Shown here: piece by piece, positions 34,127-46,435 of the stretch
Position numbering within the stretch: the stretch's first letter is position 1
Layout: each line of letters starts with the position of its first letter
NCBI GenBank assembly: GCA_017979445.1
Contig: CM030718.1
Location: forward strand, 21,943,021-22,007,020
Source: Akebia trifoliata
Taxonomy: Eukaryota > Streptophyta > Magnoliopsida > Ranunculales > Lardizabalaceae
Length of the DNA stretch: 64,000 bases
Direction of reading: 5' to 3'
Notes under the pieces: generated by a model
Seen by the model: only the letters and a program-made list of their open reading frames with translations
The model's database searches: none
What the model was told of the DNA's origin: nothing
Position numbers and translations under genes: made by a program

Positions 34127-35862
34127 TGTAGACACCCCATTTTTGCATTCACTTGATTAATCAACTCGTCAACCCAATCCTAATGATGGATGTTATTTCC
34201 ATTGTTTTATTTTGTTACCAGAAATGTTTCAGAAATCCGGATGAGGTATCTCGAATTGACAAAACCTTAGAAATCACGCTACGCTAGGAAAATACGACCC
34301 CGAAACATAGAAATCATCATCTTGCAGACCTAAAAAGAAGTTTCATGATAAAAATCACTAAAAAATTGATCAAATTATCAAAATACCCCTAACATCAAAA
34401 CAATCCTAGAGCCTACATTACGCTTAGGAAAACTCTTTCGAACACATAAAATAACAAATTGAAATCAAATAAATCATTTCACCAATTTTAACAGAATTTG
34501 ACAAAATTATGAAAATGCCCCTCATAAAGTTTACAACAATTTTACACGGAAAATTTCATAAATGACACAAATTAATATTTTCATTGAATTCCTTATGAAA
34601 AATCGATTCTAAAACATCGTGGAACATAAAAAACTAACTTAAACAGTGAAAAGTCCTCTCCGGGGGTAAAACAATAATTTCACAATTTTTATAATTAAAA
34701 AATTTGAAATTAATAAATAAAATATTAAATAATTAAAGTGAAACATTAATGAAATTAATTTAAAATTTTGAATTAAAAAAATTGATCAATCGGGCTTTCA
34801 AGTAAAATTGTTGAGGGTTCGTGAGATATTTCTTTAAAGATCCCTCCATTTGGGGGTCCAAAGAATTAAAGATATAATAGAGGGGGGTTCTCCAAACAAT
34901 TAAAGCCAATCAAGAAAGACTGAAGTCAAGGTATTAAAGTCAATCAAGTGAGACTGAAGTCAAAATTAAAGTCAATTAACAAGACTGAATTCAAGATATT
35001 AAAAGTCAATCAATTAAGACTAAAGTCAAAATATTTAAAGTCAATCAAATAAGACCAAAAGTCATAATAAAGTGCTAATTAAATAATAACTCAATCTAAT
35101 AGAGTTCTAACTAAAACACAATTCTACCTAAAACAATTCTAATTAAAACATAATTCTACCTAAAACAAGTCTAATTAAAACACAACTCTAATTAAAAGAA
35201 CTCTAATTAAATACTAACTCTATTCAAATCAACCCTTAAAAAATTCTATAAATAGAGGTACTCACACCCTATTTTCGTATCAAGTCATAAACCCTAAGAG
35301 AAGTAGGTCTAAAAGCCCCCCTAACTTCCCATAAACCTTAGTTTTGGAGTCCCAACTCCTTACCTAACATCTCTCCTTCGATTTTAACCTAAAAAATACT
35401 TAAAAGCCCTTCAAAAACATCCCAAAATCCATAACAAACTCGAAGAATTCTGATCTAAGAAAGAGATACCTCAACTTGGAGATTGAAAATTAGATCCGGT
35501 GAGAGAACGAAGTGAGGAATACTGTACAAGAAGTTATTCTATTAGATCTGAGGGAAAAGAAAATCGTTGCGTTTGGAAAAGGTAAGTTTTTTAATTTTTT
35601 TATTTATTAATTAGGTATTTTTAGCAATGTAGTTCTACTTGGGAATTAGTAGAGACCGGTGTTTGCCGGGCGGGGTTGGTGCCTAACACCTTCCAACTCT
35701 GTAACGTGATCCTCAGACTTAGTTTCTTATTTTTCATAGATTAGTTCCTTTTGCCTTTTAGAGTCAATGTTCGATTCCTAGACCGTAATAACTAGGTGGC
35801 AACTCCCAAACCTCAAGGGTCAAAAGCGGATCCGCGCAACCCGCGGATCGAGGGCGCTTTCA
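34127..35862 (+). repeat. Nested Ty3 element 5' LTR
   Basis: 1736 bp, TG...CA ends. TATAAATAG lies at 35247-35255. A region at about 34890-35200 is made of short degenerate repeats ('aagtcaatcaa', 'aactctaattaaa'). It differs from the 3' LTR by scattered substitutions and about 35 extra bases near 35067-35103. Confidence 0.95.
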
Positions 35863-35880
35863 ATGGCGACTCCACTGGGG
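35863..35880 (+). promoter_or_regulatory. Primer-binding site of nested Ty3 element
   Basis: TGGCGACTCCACTGGGG begins one base after the LTR. The same core (TGGCGACTCCACTGG) follows the LTRs at 24935 and, with one change, at 60019. I did not assign the tRNA. Confidence 0.75.
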
Positions 35881-36339
35881 ACTATTGAGGATCAGACTTG
35901 AAAAGCCCCAAGTATGGGAGCATTGCCAGTAGGACCTAGTTTTTTTGTTTTATTTTATTTTATTTTTAGTTATTTATTATCTTATTTTGATTTTTATCAT
36001 TTTTTTGGCTCTATTGGTTATCATTGATTGGGATGTTAAATATTTTTATTTGGCACATTTTTGTTATGGTTTAATTTGGGGACATTCAGAATGACCTTAA
36101 ATAATGCAGAATATCAAAGGTTGATGACATGAGGAAAGACCCATTTTTTTTTTTGAATTATTTTTAGGTCTGTATTATCATTTATTAGTATCTTTTGGTT
36201 CAATTTCGGATACTTTGTTTTGGCACTTTTTTTATGGTTCAATTAAGGGTCACTTTTTGATGACCCTAAAAAATGAAAGATTTAAATTGACATATAAATT
36301 AAGGATTAGATAATGTTAGCAGTAAATTGTTGAGATATG

Positions 36340-37330
36340 GGGTGATAGTTTTTTTTTATTATAAAAAAAAATAATAATAAAAACAAAACGTTTTGAAAAA
36401 AAAAACATTTAAAAAAAATAAAAAAAAATTTAAATATAACATTTAAAAATAATAATAAATCAACGTTAAAAAAAAATCGTTTAAAAATAAATAATAAAAA
36501 AAGTTTTAAAAAAAATTAAAAAAAGAACTTTTTAAAAAAATAAAAAAATAAAAAATTTTAAAATAAAAAAATGTTAAAAAAAAAATAAATAAAAATAAAA
36601 AACTTTAAAAAACAAAAAAAAGGGAGTACAAAACATTAAAATTAAAAAAATTAAAAAAATTAAAAAAAACATTAAAAAACAACAGAAAAAAATTAAAAAA
36701 AAGTAAAAAAATAAAAACGTTAAAAAAACGTTTTTAAAAATAAAAAAAAATTAAAAAACACAAACGTTAAAAATTTTAAAAATGTTAAAAAAATTAAAAA
36801 ACAAAACGTTAAAAAAAAACAAATAACGTTTTTAAAAAATAAGAAAATGAAAAAAAAATGTTAACAAAAAATAAAAAATAAAAAACATAAAGAAAATTAA
36901 AAAAACGTTAAAAAATGAAAAAAAAAACGTTTTAAAAAAATAAAAATAAATAAATAAAAAAGACATTTAACAAAAAACGTTTAAAAAAATAAATAAATAA
37001 AGAAACGTTAAAAAAAGTTAAAAAAGAAAAAACTTAAATTTTTTTTTTTTTAAATTTAAAAAAATAAAACATTAAAAAAATTGTTTAATAAAATTAAAAA
37101 GAAAAACTTTTAAAAAATTATTAAAAAAACATTTAAGGAAAATTAAAAAATTATTAAAAAAATAAAAATACTTTTTTTAAAAAAAAAATATAAAAAATAA
37201 TAAAAAATCAAAAACAAATAAACGTTAAAAAAAAAACTTTTGAAAATTAAAAAAAAAACATTTAAAAAAAAAACGTTTTAAAGAAAACGTGTTAAAATAA
37301 TGAAAAAACATTTAAAAAAAAATTTAATTA
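36340..37330 (+). repeat. A-rich low-complexity tract of about 1 kb
   Basis: Almost entirely A runs broken by T, with recurrent AACGTTT or TTAAAAA islands and almost no G or C outside those islands. It lies in the leader of the nested Ty3 element. No coding potential. It looks like expansion of a short (A)nACGTT(A)n motif. Confidence 0.85.
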
Positions 37331-38400
37331 TAACTCTTAATCTCTACAATTATCAATTTACCGTCAATTCAATATTCAAAGAAATCTCAAATTATTTTGA
37401 ATCGCCTAAAAGAGACCCTTGATTGGACTATGATAAAAAAATAATTGTTTGGATTAAAAATAATAATAATAAATTCTCTTCCATGTTTATTTCAATGTTG
37501 GATCATATTGATTATTTTTGTGCTATAAGTTTTTGCCCATCTAACATGCTATGATCTTGATATATATATCCTTGATATACATGCCTTGATTCGATCTTGA
37601 TGTTATGAATATTGTGTGTATTTCTTGATCAATAATTGGTATTTATACTCTTGTGATTGGGTTTGGCCTATATGCCCATTTATCTAAAAAAAAAACCCCC
37701 GGCACACCCCACCCTGTTTTGCACACACCACATGTACGTTTACTGCTTTGCACATTTGCACGTCGCATATAGCCAACGTGGCACTAGTGCGTGACCCGGT
37801 CTCTTCGGAGATGCGACGTCATTCATGAAAACATAACTCCAGTCACATACCTTAGGGTATATCAAACTGGGGCATCAATACCGTCTGATCAGGTGATTCT
37901 GAGAAGTATATTGATGCACCCAGGCTGGAGCGACTTGAGTCTTTGACCTATTGTGAGTCACACAGTCACATGTCCCGATTGCCAAGGTAGTACTAGTATG
38001 TGGTCGGTCCCCTCGTAGGATACTAAACCATTTATGAAAGCTACAACCCTTGACTCGTACCCATAGGTATGTAAAAGATAATCTAAGTATATCAATTGCA
38101 CTTCTTGGTCAAAATCGGTACCTAAGCAAGATCTTGCCCCGCTGTACCCTACTGTACGAGGGGGATAGACTACGTCTATTCTAGACGAGAGGTATTTAAG
38201 TGGGCCCTTGCTCAGCATCATGCGCCACCTCTCAACTGGAGATCAAACTGGCTGTTTTTGACTTCAGATAAGTGAGTTGAGGTTTTAGATTATCACCTAT
38301 ACGGTATATCAAACCAAGTCACCACGTATCGAGAGGTATATAGGTGTATATGGGCAAGGGTGGCCAAATAAAATGCATTGCACGTAGTAAGCTTAGAGTC
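37331..38400 (+). other. Leader of nested Ty3 element with degenerate repeats
   Basis: From about 37730 the base composition becomes balanced. Two diverged repeats of about 190 bp are visible: 'gccaacgtggcactagtgcg' near 37773 against 'tgccaaggtagtactagtatg' near 37981, each followed by 'atgaaa' and a 'taccttagggtat' or 'tacccataggtat' phrase. The 87-codon minus frame 38221-37958 lies on this repeat and is not believed to be a gene. Confidence 0.55.
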
Positions 38401-41214
38401 TAGAAACCTTCCTTGTAGGTCACGACCCGAACTGACTATGGGTGTTCCCGGGTTGCTTTATTAAATCCAACCAACAGGTAAGTGGGCGAACTGATCCAGA
38501 ATAATCAAACAGAACCCGCAATATCGGTTCGACCCAATCGGTGAAATGTACCGATTAATTTGAACAACTTAAACCAGTTTGCCCAATTGACAAATGGATC
38601 AAACTGATCAATACCAAATCAGTTGGACTAATTGGTTTCACTTTTAAAGATTCAGACCACGTTATATAGAAAGATTCAATCTTAGGATCAAATTAATTTG
38701 TCTGATGAAATGCTCAATCCCAATCAGGGGTAGACCCATTTCTAACCTTTCTCACCTTCTTGGTCACTATAGACTTATAGTGCATTTGAATTTAATATTT
38801 CCCACCGGAGGGTTAATTTATATCAAAATTTTAATCATGTAGTTAAGAGTCAAACCTTCATAATCGATGGTTAATTTTAGGTGCCCCTAAACATTGTAAA
38901 CCCTCATCTGTGTCATTATGGGTCTGTCAAAAGAATCGTCTAGTAAAAATACCAATGTCAAGTCCAAGTAGTCCATCCACCCAGAAGGACCTTCTGGCTT
39001 TATAGATAACTATCCCTGAGTTTTCTTTGAATTTCAATCTAGGTTTCGTCAGTTTTTAAATCCAGTTAGTTGCATTAGTCTTTCTTCAACTTTCAAGTTT
39101 TAGTCGAGTTTGTCAATCTATATTTTTCAATTCTAATAAAATATAGAAGCTTCTGATTATCATGCGTGTAATAATGATTTGAGCATAATATCTAATATGA
39201 GGATTGACTTAGAGCTCACTAATCAAACTCGATAAATATTTGAATTAAAGAGTACACTCAAAAAGTGCAAATAGGTACTACATTTTCCTTAGAAGAACAT
39301 GAGAATAATAATAAATTTACTTGAGAAATTCAACAACGTTCTTGCATGGTCTCGAGAGAATACATGGATAGATTGCACCAAAATAGATCAAATCCTAAAG
39401 TTGAGGGTGAACTTCAAAATAAAATATTATCAAGAATGATGTAGTTGAAACCATCAACAAAGGTGTTAAGATCTATAAGAAGGGATTCATCATATTTTTC
39501 ACTTAAGAAATAAGAGTTCTCATTCGTAAAAGAATATAAGATTTTTTTTCGAAGTTTGGAAAGGGTTAACGTCAAATACAAAGAAGTCAATCACACTCAA
39601 CTTTGTAAAAGAAGACTAAAGATTTCTCTTTATCAGAAAAAGACTGAAGATTATTCATTCTCAGAAGAAGATTGAAGATTACTCATTCTCAAAAGAAGAC
39701 CTTACTCGATAGAGCAATCAAGACATCAAGTTCCTAAAATCTTGGTCAAATCAAGTAGTATTTCACAAAATGAGGCCTTCATTGGTCAAACCATTTTCCT
39801 GTCTTACCAAAAAAAAGATAACCTTCTTTAGCCCCTCGCAGCCTTTAAAAAAAAAAATCAATAGCCTCTTCTTTCTAAACCATGCCGACCAACCTTGGGA
39901 GGGAATCTTAGTATGAACTACGTTTTGACCTGATCCCAAAAGGAAAAAAAGAAATATTTGGGGTACGTAGGCAACCTGAGCAGTTACTTCAGGCTCGGTC
40001 ATACAAAAAAATTATTCTCTTAAGAAAAGTGTTATCCAAAAGGAAAATACCCTATTAAAAGGTTTAAAAGAAAAGAATGCCAAACTAGGGGCCTTAGAAA
40101 AACAATCAAAAGAATTGATAAAAGGAAAAGAATGCCAAACTAGGGGCATTTAGAAAAAATTAAAATAATTGACAGAAAAGAGAGAATATCAAACTAGGGG
40201 CATTTTGGGAAGTCGAGCCTTTTACCCTTTCTTTCTAAACCATATCCTAAGCCCACCTATTAAGTCCTCCTGAATGCTAATTGACTCGGTTAAGGTGCAG
40301 GGAACCAAGAAGTTGTCGAGTTGGTCATTCAAGATCATCAAAAAAAAAGAGAAGCCCGTTAAGTCAAAAACCTAAAAATGCGACTTAGGCAAAATTTAGG
40401 ACATAACCATAAAAAAGAAAGCCTGCTAGGTTGAAAATCTGAAAAGGCGACCTAGGCAAAAATCAAGGCATCATCAGAAAAAGAAAAACAAAGCCCGCTA
40501 GATTGAAAATCTGAAGAGGCGATCTAGGCAAAAATTAGGGCATCATCTAATGGGAGGAAAGGTCCCATCAAGAAGAAAAATTCAGAAAGAAGCTTGTGCA
40601 AAAACTAGAAAATGCAGAACAATTCAAGCCACAATATTCGTTTTTCAGCCAAGAGCTCACATCCGACGAAGACAATGTTGAAGTCGAAAAAATCTGGAGT
40701 CATCTTGAACATTGTAGGATCTTCAAAAGTATGTTTACCTGTTCAAGTGTTCGCTAATGGAAGATGTTGAATCATCAACCACTTTGAAGAAGAAGATCTT
40801 CTATTCTAATATTTATCAAGATTTTTTAAGTCCAGCTTAAGCATTTTTCAAAAGAAATTTGCAAGAAAATGATCAATTCTTTATTGCACATATGATAATC
40901 TTAAGAGTCTTAAATTTAAGAGAATGTCAGTTCTTTTACCTGTCATACATCAGAGTCCATATTTTTCAAGCGTAATCCATTCCATCAGTCTCGTAGTCAA
41001 ATCCCAGTTAAAGCCAACCTTGAAACTAGGGGCATTTTTTAAGGTCATTTAATTCCAAAGTTTTTGTTCTTAATCACATGATAAAAAGAAAATCTTCAAA
41101 AGCTTAAAAGTCTGGCGAAGTCCAATGATAATTACGAATCCAGATGCATGATAAGCCAATAAATGCCCAATCATTCAAATTTTAAACTCGATTGAATTAA
41201 TAGGATTGTTTAAA
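38401..41214 (+). other. Interior of nested Ty3 element, non-coding
   Basis: No gag-pol homology was recognised in either strand. At 39958-40004 a 'gtacgtaggcaacctgagc' phrase followed by 'ctcggtcat' resembles a short conserved motif common in internal regions of plant LTR elements (inference). Short tandem repeats occur at 40065-40210 (about 65 bp, 'gccaaactaggggc') and at 40350-40550 (about 75 bp, 'gcccgctag' and 'ggcgacctaggcaaaa'). Confidence 0.6.
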
Positions 41215-42370
41215 TTCCTATAAATTTAAGCCCGAGAAACGTGACTTAGTAAGTTCGAGTCCGAGAAACGAGACTCCAACTTTTTGAATCATAGAATGAA
41301 TAGGCTTTTTGAAGTGCCTACAAACTTAAGTTCGAGTCCGAGAAACAAGACTCTAACTTTTTGAATCATAGAATGAATAGGCTTTTTGAAGTGCCTATAA
41401 ACCTAAGTCCGAGTCCAAGAAACGAGACTCCGACTTTTTGAATCATAGAATGAATAGGCTTTTTGAAGTGCCTATAAGCCTAAGTTCGAGTCCGAGAAAC
41501 GAGACTCCAACTTGTTGAATCATAGAATGAATAGGCCTTTTGAAGTGCCTATAAACCTAAGTTCGAGTCCGAGAAACGAGACTCCAACTTTTTGAATCAT
41601 AGAATGAATAGGCTTTTTGAAGTGCCTACAAACCTAAGTGTGAGTCTGAGAAACGAGACTCCAACTTTTTGAATTATAGAATGAATAGGCTTTTTGAAGT
41701 GCCTACAAACCTAAGTTCGAGTCCGAGAAACGAGACTCCAACTTCTTGAATCATAGAATGAATAAGCTTTTTGAAGTGCCTACAAACCTAAGTTCGAGTC
41801 CGAGAAAAGAGACTCCAACTTTTAGAATCATAGAATGAATAGGCTTTTTGAAGTGCCTACAAACCTAAGTTCGAGTCCGAGAAACGAGACTCCAACTTTT
41901 TGAATCATAGAATGAATAGGCTTTTTGAAGTGCCTATAAACCTAAGTTTAAGTCCGATAAACGAGATTCCAACTTTTTGAATCATAGAATGAATAGGTTT
42001 TTTGAAGTGTCTACAAATCTAAGTTCGAGTCCGAGAAAGGAGACTCCAACTTGTTGAATTATAAAATGAATAGGCTTTTTGAAGTGCCTACAAATCTAAG
42101 TTCGAGTCCGAGAAACGGGTCTCCAACTTTTTGAATCATAGAATGAATAGGCTTTTTGAAGTGCTTATAAACCTAAGTTCGAGTCAGAGAAACGAGATTC
42201 TAACTTTTTGAATCATAGAATGAGTAGGCTTTTTGAAGTGCCTACAAACCTAGATTCAAGTCCGAGAAGTGGGACTCTAACTTTTTGAATCGTAGAATGA
42301 ATAGATTTTTTAAAGTGCCTGTAAACCTTAGTTCGAGTCTGAGAAACGAGACTTCAATTTTAATAGGATT
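41215..42370 (+). repeat. 77-bp tandem satellite, about 14 copies
   Basis: The phrase GAATCATAGAATGAATAGGC, in full or with one to three changes, starts at 41286, 41363, 41440 and so on to 42287: 14 starts and 13 intervals totalling exactly 1001 bp, so no net indel has accumulated. Each unit also has GAGTCCGAGAAACGAGACTC, an inverted repeat. Decayed units continue to about 42560. It lies about 0.6 kb upstream of the 3' LTR, the usual place of tandem repeats in Tat/Ogre-type elements (family knowledge). Confidence 0.95.
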
Positions 42371-42981
42371 GTTTAAGTTCCTGTAAACCTTAGCTACAGT
42401 CCAAGAAATGAGACTCCAGCTTTGTCTGAATCATAAAATGAATTTAACAGGATTGTTTATGTTTTTTAGCCCGAGAAGCGTGGCTACAATAGGCTCGAGT
42501 CCGATAAGTGAGACTCAAACTTTTTTCGAACTCTAAAAAAGAATTTCAAATAGAATTTAACGAAGTTCCTACAATGTTATGACTCAAATTACCTCATTAT
42601 TCAACCTTGCCATTATTGTTTTCGTTGCATAAGCACATTTCAATTTTGAATCATTATTGTAGTGAGAGAAGATCTCTAGGACCTAACACATTTTTACTCA
42701 GTAAGCATCACACTTTTGCATACACGTGCACTTTTGCATTAGTCAGGGAGAATTTTTTAAAATTCGAGGATCTGACATCGTTAGTGAGAGTTCAAGCTCG
42801 AGGACCTGACAACCTTTTAGTTCGGGGAGAGTTTTACGCTCAATGATCTGAACACCCTGACGAATTACTGAATCAGGTTGCAAAACGAACTATCACTAAC
42901 TTTGGTATTCAGATATCGCATTATCTACCAAAATAGATTTGCTATCTAGTTTGCTTCAACCCTCTGCCAAAGAGGGGCATC
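42371..42981 (+). other. 3' UTR and polypurine tract of nested Ty3 element
   Basis: Decayed satellite units, then unique sequence. The purine-rich AAAGAGGGGCA (about 42969-42979) directly precedes the LTR start at 42982. The 79-codon open frame at 42607-42846 has no recognisable features. Confidence 0.7.
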
Positions 42982-44697
42982 TGTAGACACCCCATTTTTG
43001 CATTCGCCTGATTAATCAACTCGTCAACCCGATCGCAACGATTCCCAATGATAGATGTTATTTCCATTATTTTATTTTGTTACCAGAAATGTTTCAGAAA
43101 TCCGGATGAGGTATCTCGAATTGACAAAACCATAGAAACCACGCTACGCTAGGAAAATACGACCCCGAAACATAGAAATTATCATCTTGCAGACCTAAAA
43201 AAAAGTTTCACGATAAAAATCACTAAAAAATTGATCAAATTACCAAAATACCCCTAACATCAAAACAACCCTAGAGCCTACATTACGCTTAGGAAAATTC
43301 TTTTGAACACATAAAATAAATCATTTCAACCAAATAAATCATTTCACCGATTTTAACAGAATTCGACAAAATTACGAAAATGCCCCTCATAAAGTTTACA
43401 ACAATTTCACACGGAAAATTTCATAAATGACACAAATTAATATTTTCATTGAATTTCTTACGAAAAATCGATTCTAAAACATCGTGGAACATAAAAAAAC
43501 TAACTTAAAACGTGAAAAGTCCTCTCTGGGGGTAAAACAGTAATTTCACAATTTTCATAATTAAAAATTTCAAAATTAATAAATAAAATATTAAATAATT
43601 AAAGTAAAACATTAATGAAATTAATTTAAAATTTTGAATTAAAAAAATTGATCAATCGGGCTTTCAAGTAAAATTGTTGAGGGCTCGTGAGATATTTCTT
43701 TAAAGATCCCTCCATTTGGGGGTTCAAAGAATTAAAGATATAATAGAGGGGGGTTCTCCAAACAATTAAAGCCAATCAAGAAAGACTGAAGTCAAGGTAT
43801 TAAAGTCAATCAAGTGAGACTGAAGTCAAAATTAAAGTCAATTAAGCAAGACTGAATTCAAGATATTAAAAGTCAATCAATTAAGACTAAAGTCAAAATA
43901 TTTAAAGTCAATCAAATAAGACCAAAAGTCATAATAGGGTTCTAACTAAAACACAATTCTACCTAAAATAATTCTAATTAAAACACAATTCTACCTAAAA
44001 CAAGTCTAATTAAAACACAACTCTAATTAAAAAAACTCTAATTAAATACTAACTCTATCCAAATCAACCCTTAAAAAATTCTATAAATAGATGTACTCAC
44101 ACCCTATTTTCGTATCAAGTCATAAACCCTAAGAGAAGTAGGTCTAAAAGCCCCCCTAGCTTCCCATAAACCCTAGTTTTGGAGTCCCAACTCCTTACTT
44201 AACATCCCTCCTTCGATTGTAACCTAAAAAACACTTAAAAGCCCTTCCAAAACACCCCAAAATCCATAACAAACTCGAAGAATTCTGATCTAAGAAAGAA
44301 ATACCTCAACTTGGAGATTAGAAATTAGATCCGGTGAGAGAACGAAGTGAGAAATACTGTACAAGAAGTTATTCTATTAGATCTGAGGGAAAGGAAAATT
44401 GTTGCGTTTGAAAAATGTAAGTTTTTTAATTTTTTTATTTATTAATTAGGTATTTTTAGCAATGTAGTTCTACTTGGGAATTAGTAGAGACTGGTGTTTG
44501 ATGGGCGGGGTTGGTGCCTAACACCTTCCAACTCTGTAACGTGATCTCCAGACTTAGTTTCTTATTTTTCATAGATTAGTTCTTTTTGCCTTTTAAAGTC
44601 AATGTTCGGTTCCTAGACCGTAATAACTAGGTGGCAACTCCTAAACCTCAAGGGTCAAAAGCAGATCCGCGCAACCCGCGGATCGAGGGCTCTTTCA
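42982..44697 (+). repeat. Nested Ty3 element 3' LTR
   Basis: 1716 bp, near-identical to 34127-35862. TATAAATAG lies at 44082-44090. A deletion of about 35 bases relative to the 5' LTR lies near 43935. ATGAG at 44698-44702 is the TSD. Confidence 0.95.
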
Positions 44698-44702
44698 ATG
44701 AG

Positions 44703-45396
44703 TAAGAACAGCTGCGCGACGACTTTCATCAGCCAAGACATAAGAATATGCAGTCTGTAGGGACGAAAATGGATCCATACCCAATAAATGAACTCTCGCA
44801 TACTCAAACTCCTCTCGTACAACGGCTAGAAACTGAAAAACTCGATTCTTATCCAGAATCGACCCGTATAGTATCTCATCAAAAGGATCCTTCTAGGCAT
44901 AAGACGAGGAATAAAAAGTTAACTCTTCCCACTGAGCACGTAGCTGTGATATATAGGTAGTAACTGAAGAATCACCTTGCAAAAGATGGGAAATCTCACG
45001 CTCTAAGTTAAATATCCGGACATTATTTTGACGTTGTGAGTAGATGCTCGTTGCGAAGTTCCATGTATGTTTTGCTGTTGAGGAGAACATAAATCCAGCC
45101 GCAATGTGTGGTTGTATAGATGTAACCAGCCAAGAACGGACCATAGAATCATTAGCAAATCAGAGGGAGTAAGAAGTATTAGTTTATGTAGGTTGTTTGT
45201 CAGCTCCCGTGAGGTAACCGATCATTCCTTTTCCACCAATGAACATTTCAACCGATCATGCCCAAAGAAGATAATTAGGGCCATATAATTTCACGGTGGT
45301 AATCTGAATTCCTGGAAAGTCGGTTGAGTGAGAGGGAAGACCACTTGAGCCATTACTATTATCGGTGAACGAGGAAGAGGACGTCTCAGAGGCCAT
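44703..45396 (-). pseudogene. Copia-2 Gag, N-terminal part
   Basis: The start codon is taken as ATG complement 45394-45396 (MASETSSSSFTDNSNGSSG). The frame reads FPGIQITTVKLYGPNYLLW, a typical Copia Gag start. It continues with FIGGKGMIGYLTGADKQPT and, from 45144, IQPHIAAGFMFSSTAKHTW and LLQGDSSVTTYISQLRAQW (UBN2/Retrotran_gag-like). Three stops lie in the same frame between about 45258 and 45160, with no frameshift there. It is cut at 44703 by the nested element, with the rest of Gag at 34126 downward. The upstream part of the 45588 frame is leader sequence. Confidence 0.88.
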
Positions 45397-46296
45397 AAAA
45401 AAAATACGTACTTTGGTTTGAAGGGAGTTCAAAGAAGACAAGGGAAAACTCGTAACAGCACTCTTGCTGTGAATACAGGCTCCAAACAACACTCTAACCA
45501 AATCCAAATAATAACTTGTTCTGATCGTAGGTTTTAGCCAAGGCTTCAAACGTTGAAGCAGCCTTCTATTATAGTCGCAAGTAATCAAATTGCTCTCTAC
45601 AGTGATTGAAGACCTCTAACTGCACCTCTACAGTGGTCGTATGTCTCAAACCAGCCTCTTGTTATGGTCGCAAGTCATCAAACTGCTCTTTGCAGTGATC
45701 GCAGGTCTAAAACAGGGTCTAACTGCACCTCTGCAGTGGTCGTATGTCTCAAACCAGACTCCTGTTATGGTCGCAAGTCATCAAAATGCTCTCTACAGTG
45801 ATCGCAGGTCCAAAACATGGTTCTGATATGGTCACAAGATGTCAAACTACCCTCTGCAATGATCGCGGGTCCAAAAACAGAGTTCTGCTATGGTCACAGA
45901 CAGCAAAACAACAATCTGCTGTAGTCAAAAACACACTGGGAAGCTTTCTGCTGTATCCCAGGAGTCGTAACATCAATTTGCTGTAATTGAAGGCTTCAAA
46001 AAAACAACTTCTTGTGTCGCAGAGGTCATAACCGCAATCTGCTGTAATAGTGAACCCCAAACAGTAGTATTGCTGATAAAAACAACCTGATTGCAGGCTT
46101 CAAACAGGTCTCAAGCTCCTATCGCATAGTGCAATTAGGGTGTTCAGTAAAAAGAACCCCCGTAGGGGTGATAAATATCGAAGGTGAGAAGCGAGAGGTG
46201 TGGAGGAGATTTAAGGAAGATGAAGACAATAAGATTTGTAGCAGACGAAGAAATGGGTGGTGATGGAGAGATCGAGAGAGCTTGGCTCTGATACCA
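45397..46296 (-). other. Copia-2 leader, tandem repeats and primer-binding site
   Basis: Between the 5' LTR and gag. At 45600-45905 a 103-bp repeat (the 'ctaactgcacctct' phrase starts at 45616 and 45719) is built from half-units of about 50 bp, with 'tggtcgcaagtcatcaaa' and 'cagtgatcgcagg' phrases. The complement of 46285-46296 is TGGTATCAGAGC, the initiator-tRNA-Met primer-binding site, next to the LTR. Open frames across the repeats (45641-45986) are periodic and not believed. Confidence 0.85.
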
Positions 46297-46435
46297 AGTT
46301 AAAATTTAGGGATTAAAAGTTCTCTTTTATTAATTAGCCCTAATAAGGCTTTATATCATTACAAAATCTGAGATGAGTAAAGACTAAAAAGGACATACTA
46401 AAAAAGAAATCTAATAACAACCGAATTATTTAACA
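46297..46435 (-). repeat. Copia-2 5' LTR (139 bp)
   Basis: It matches 30433-30572 apart from about four differences. It is bounded by the primer-binding site on one side and ATATC (46436-46440, TSD) on the other. It is very short for a Copia LTR. Confidence 0.93.

Larger units (their letters stand above)
34127..44697 (+). mobile_element. Non-autonomous Ty3/Gypsy element nested in Copia-2 gag
   Basis: LTRs 34127-35862 and 42982-44697 begin TGTAGACACCCC and end CTTTCA. The flanks ACGAG (34122-34126) and ATGAG (44698-44702) form a 5-bp TSD with one change. Removing the element restores the Copia-2 Gag frame. A primer-binding site follows the 5' LTR and a polypurine tract precedes the 3' LTR. 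The 7.1 kb interior has no gag, protease, RT or integrase. The longest open frame there is 87 codons and not convincing. A large LTR element lacking pol fits a LARD-like derivative; the tandem repeats near the 3' LTR suggest the Tat/Ogre group (inference). Confidence 0.92.
30433..46435 (-). mobile_element. Copia-2, Ty1/Copia element split by a nested Ty3 element
   Basis: It is minus-strand oriented, with LTRs at 46297-46435 (5') and 30433-30572 (3'). The primer-binding site (tRNA-iMet type) lies next to the 5' LTR and a polypurine tract next to the 3' LTR. Flanks GTATC (30428-30432) and ATATC (46436-46440) are a TSD with one change, and removing the element restores continuity with 13440-13470-type sequence. 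Without the nested 10.6 kb insertion the element is about 5.4 kb, a normal Copia length. The two LTRs differ at only a few positions, so it is younger than Copia-1. Confidence 0.93.

Noticed and set aside
37958..38221. 87-codon minus-strand frame in the nested Ty3 element
   Set aside because: It overlaps diverged leader repeats and has no homologous frame in the sister repeat.
45641..45986. Overlapping plus-strand frames with repeated MSQT-like starts
   Set aside because: They translate the 103-bp leader repeats of Copia-2 in the antisense direction.
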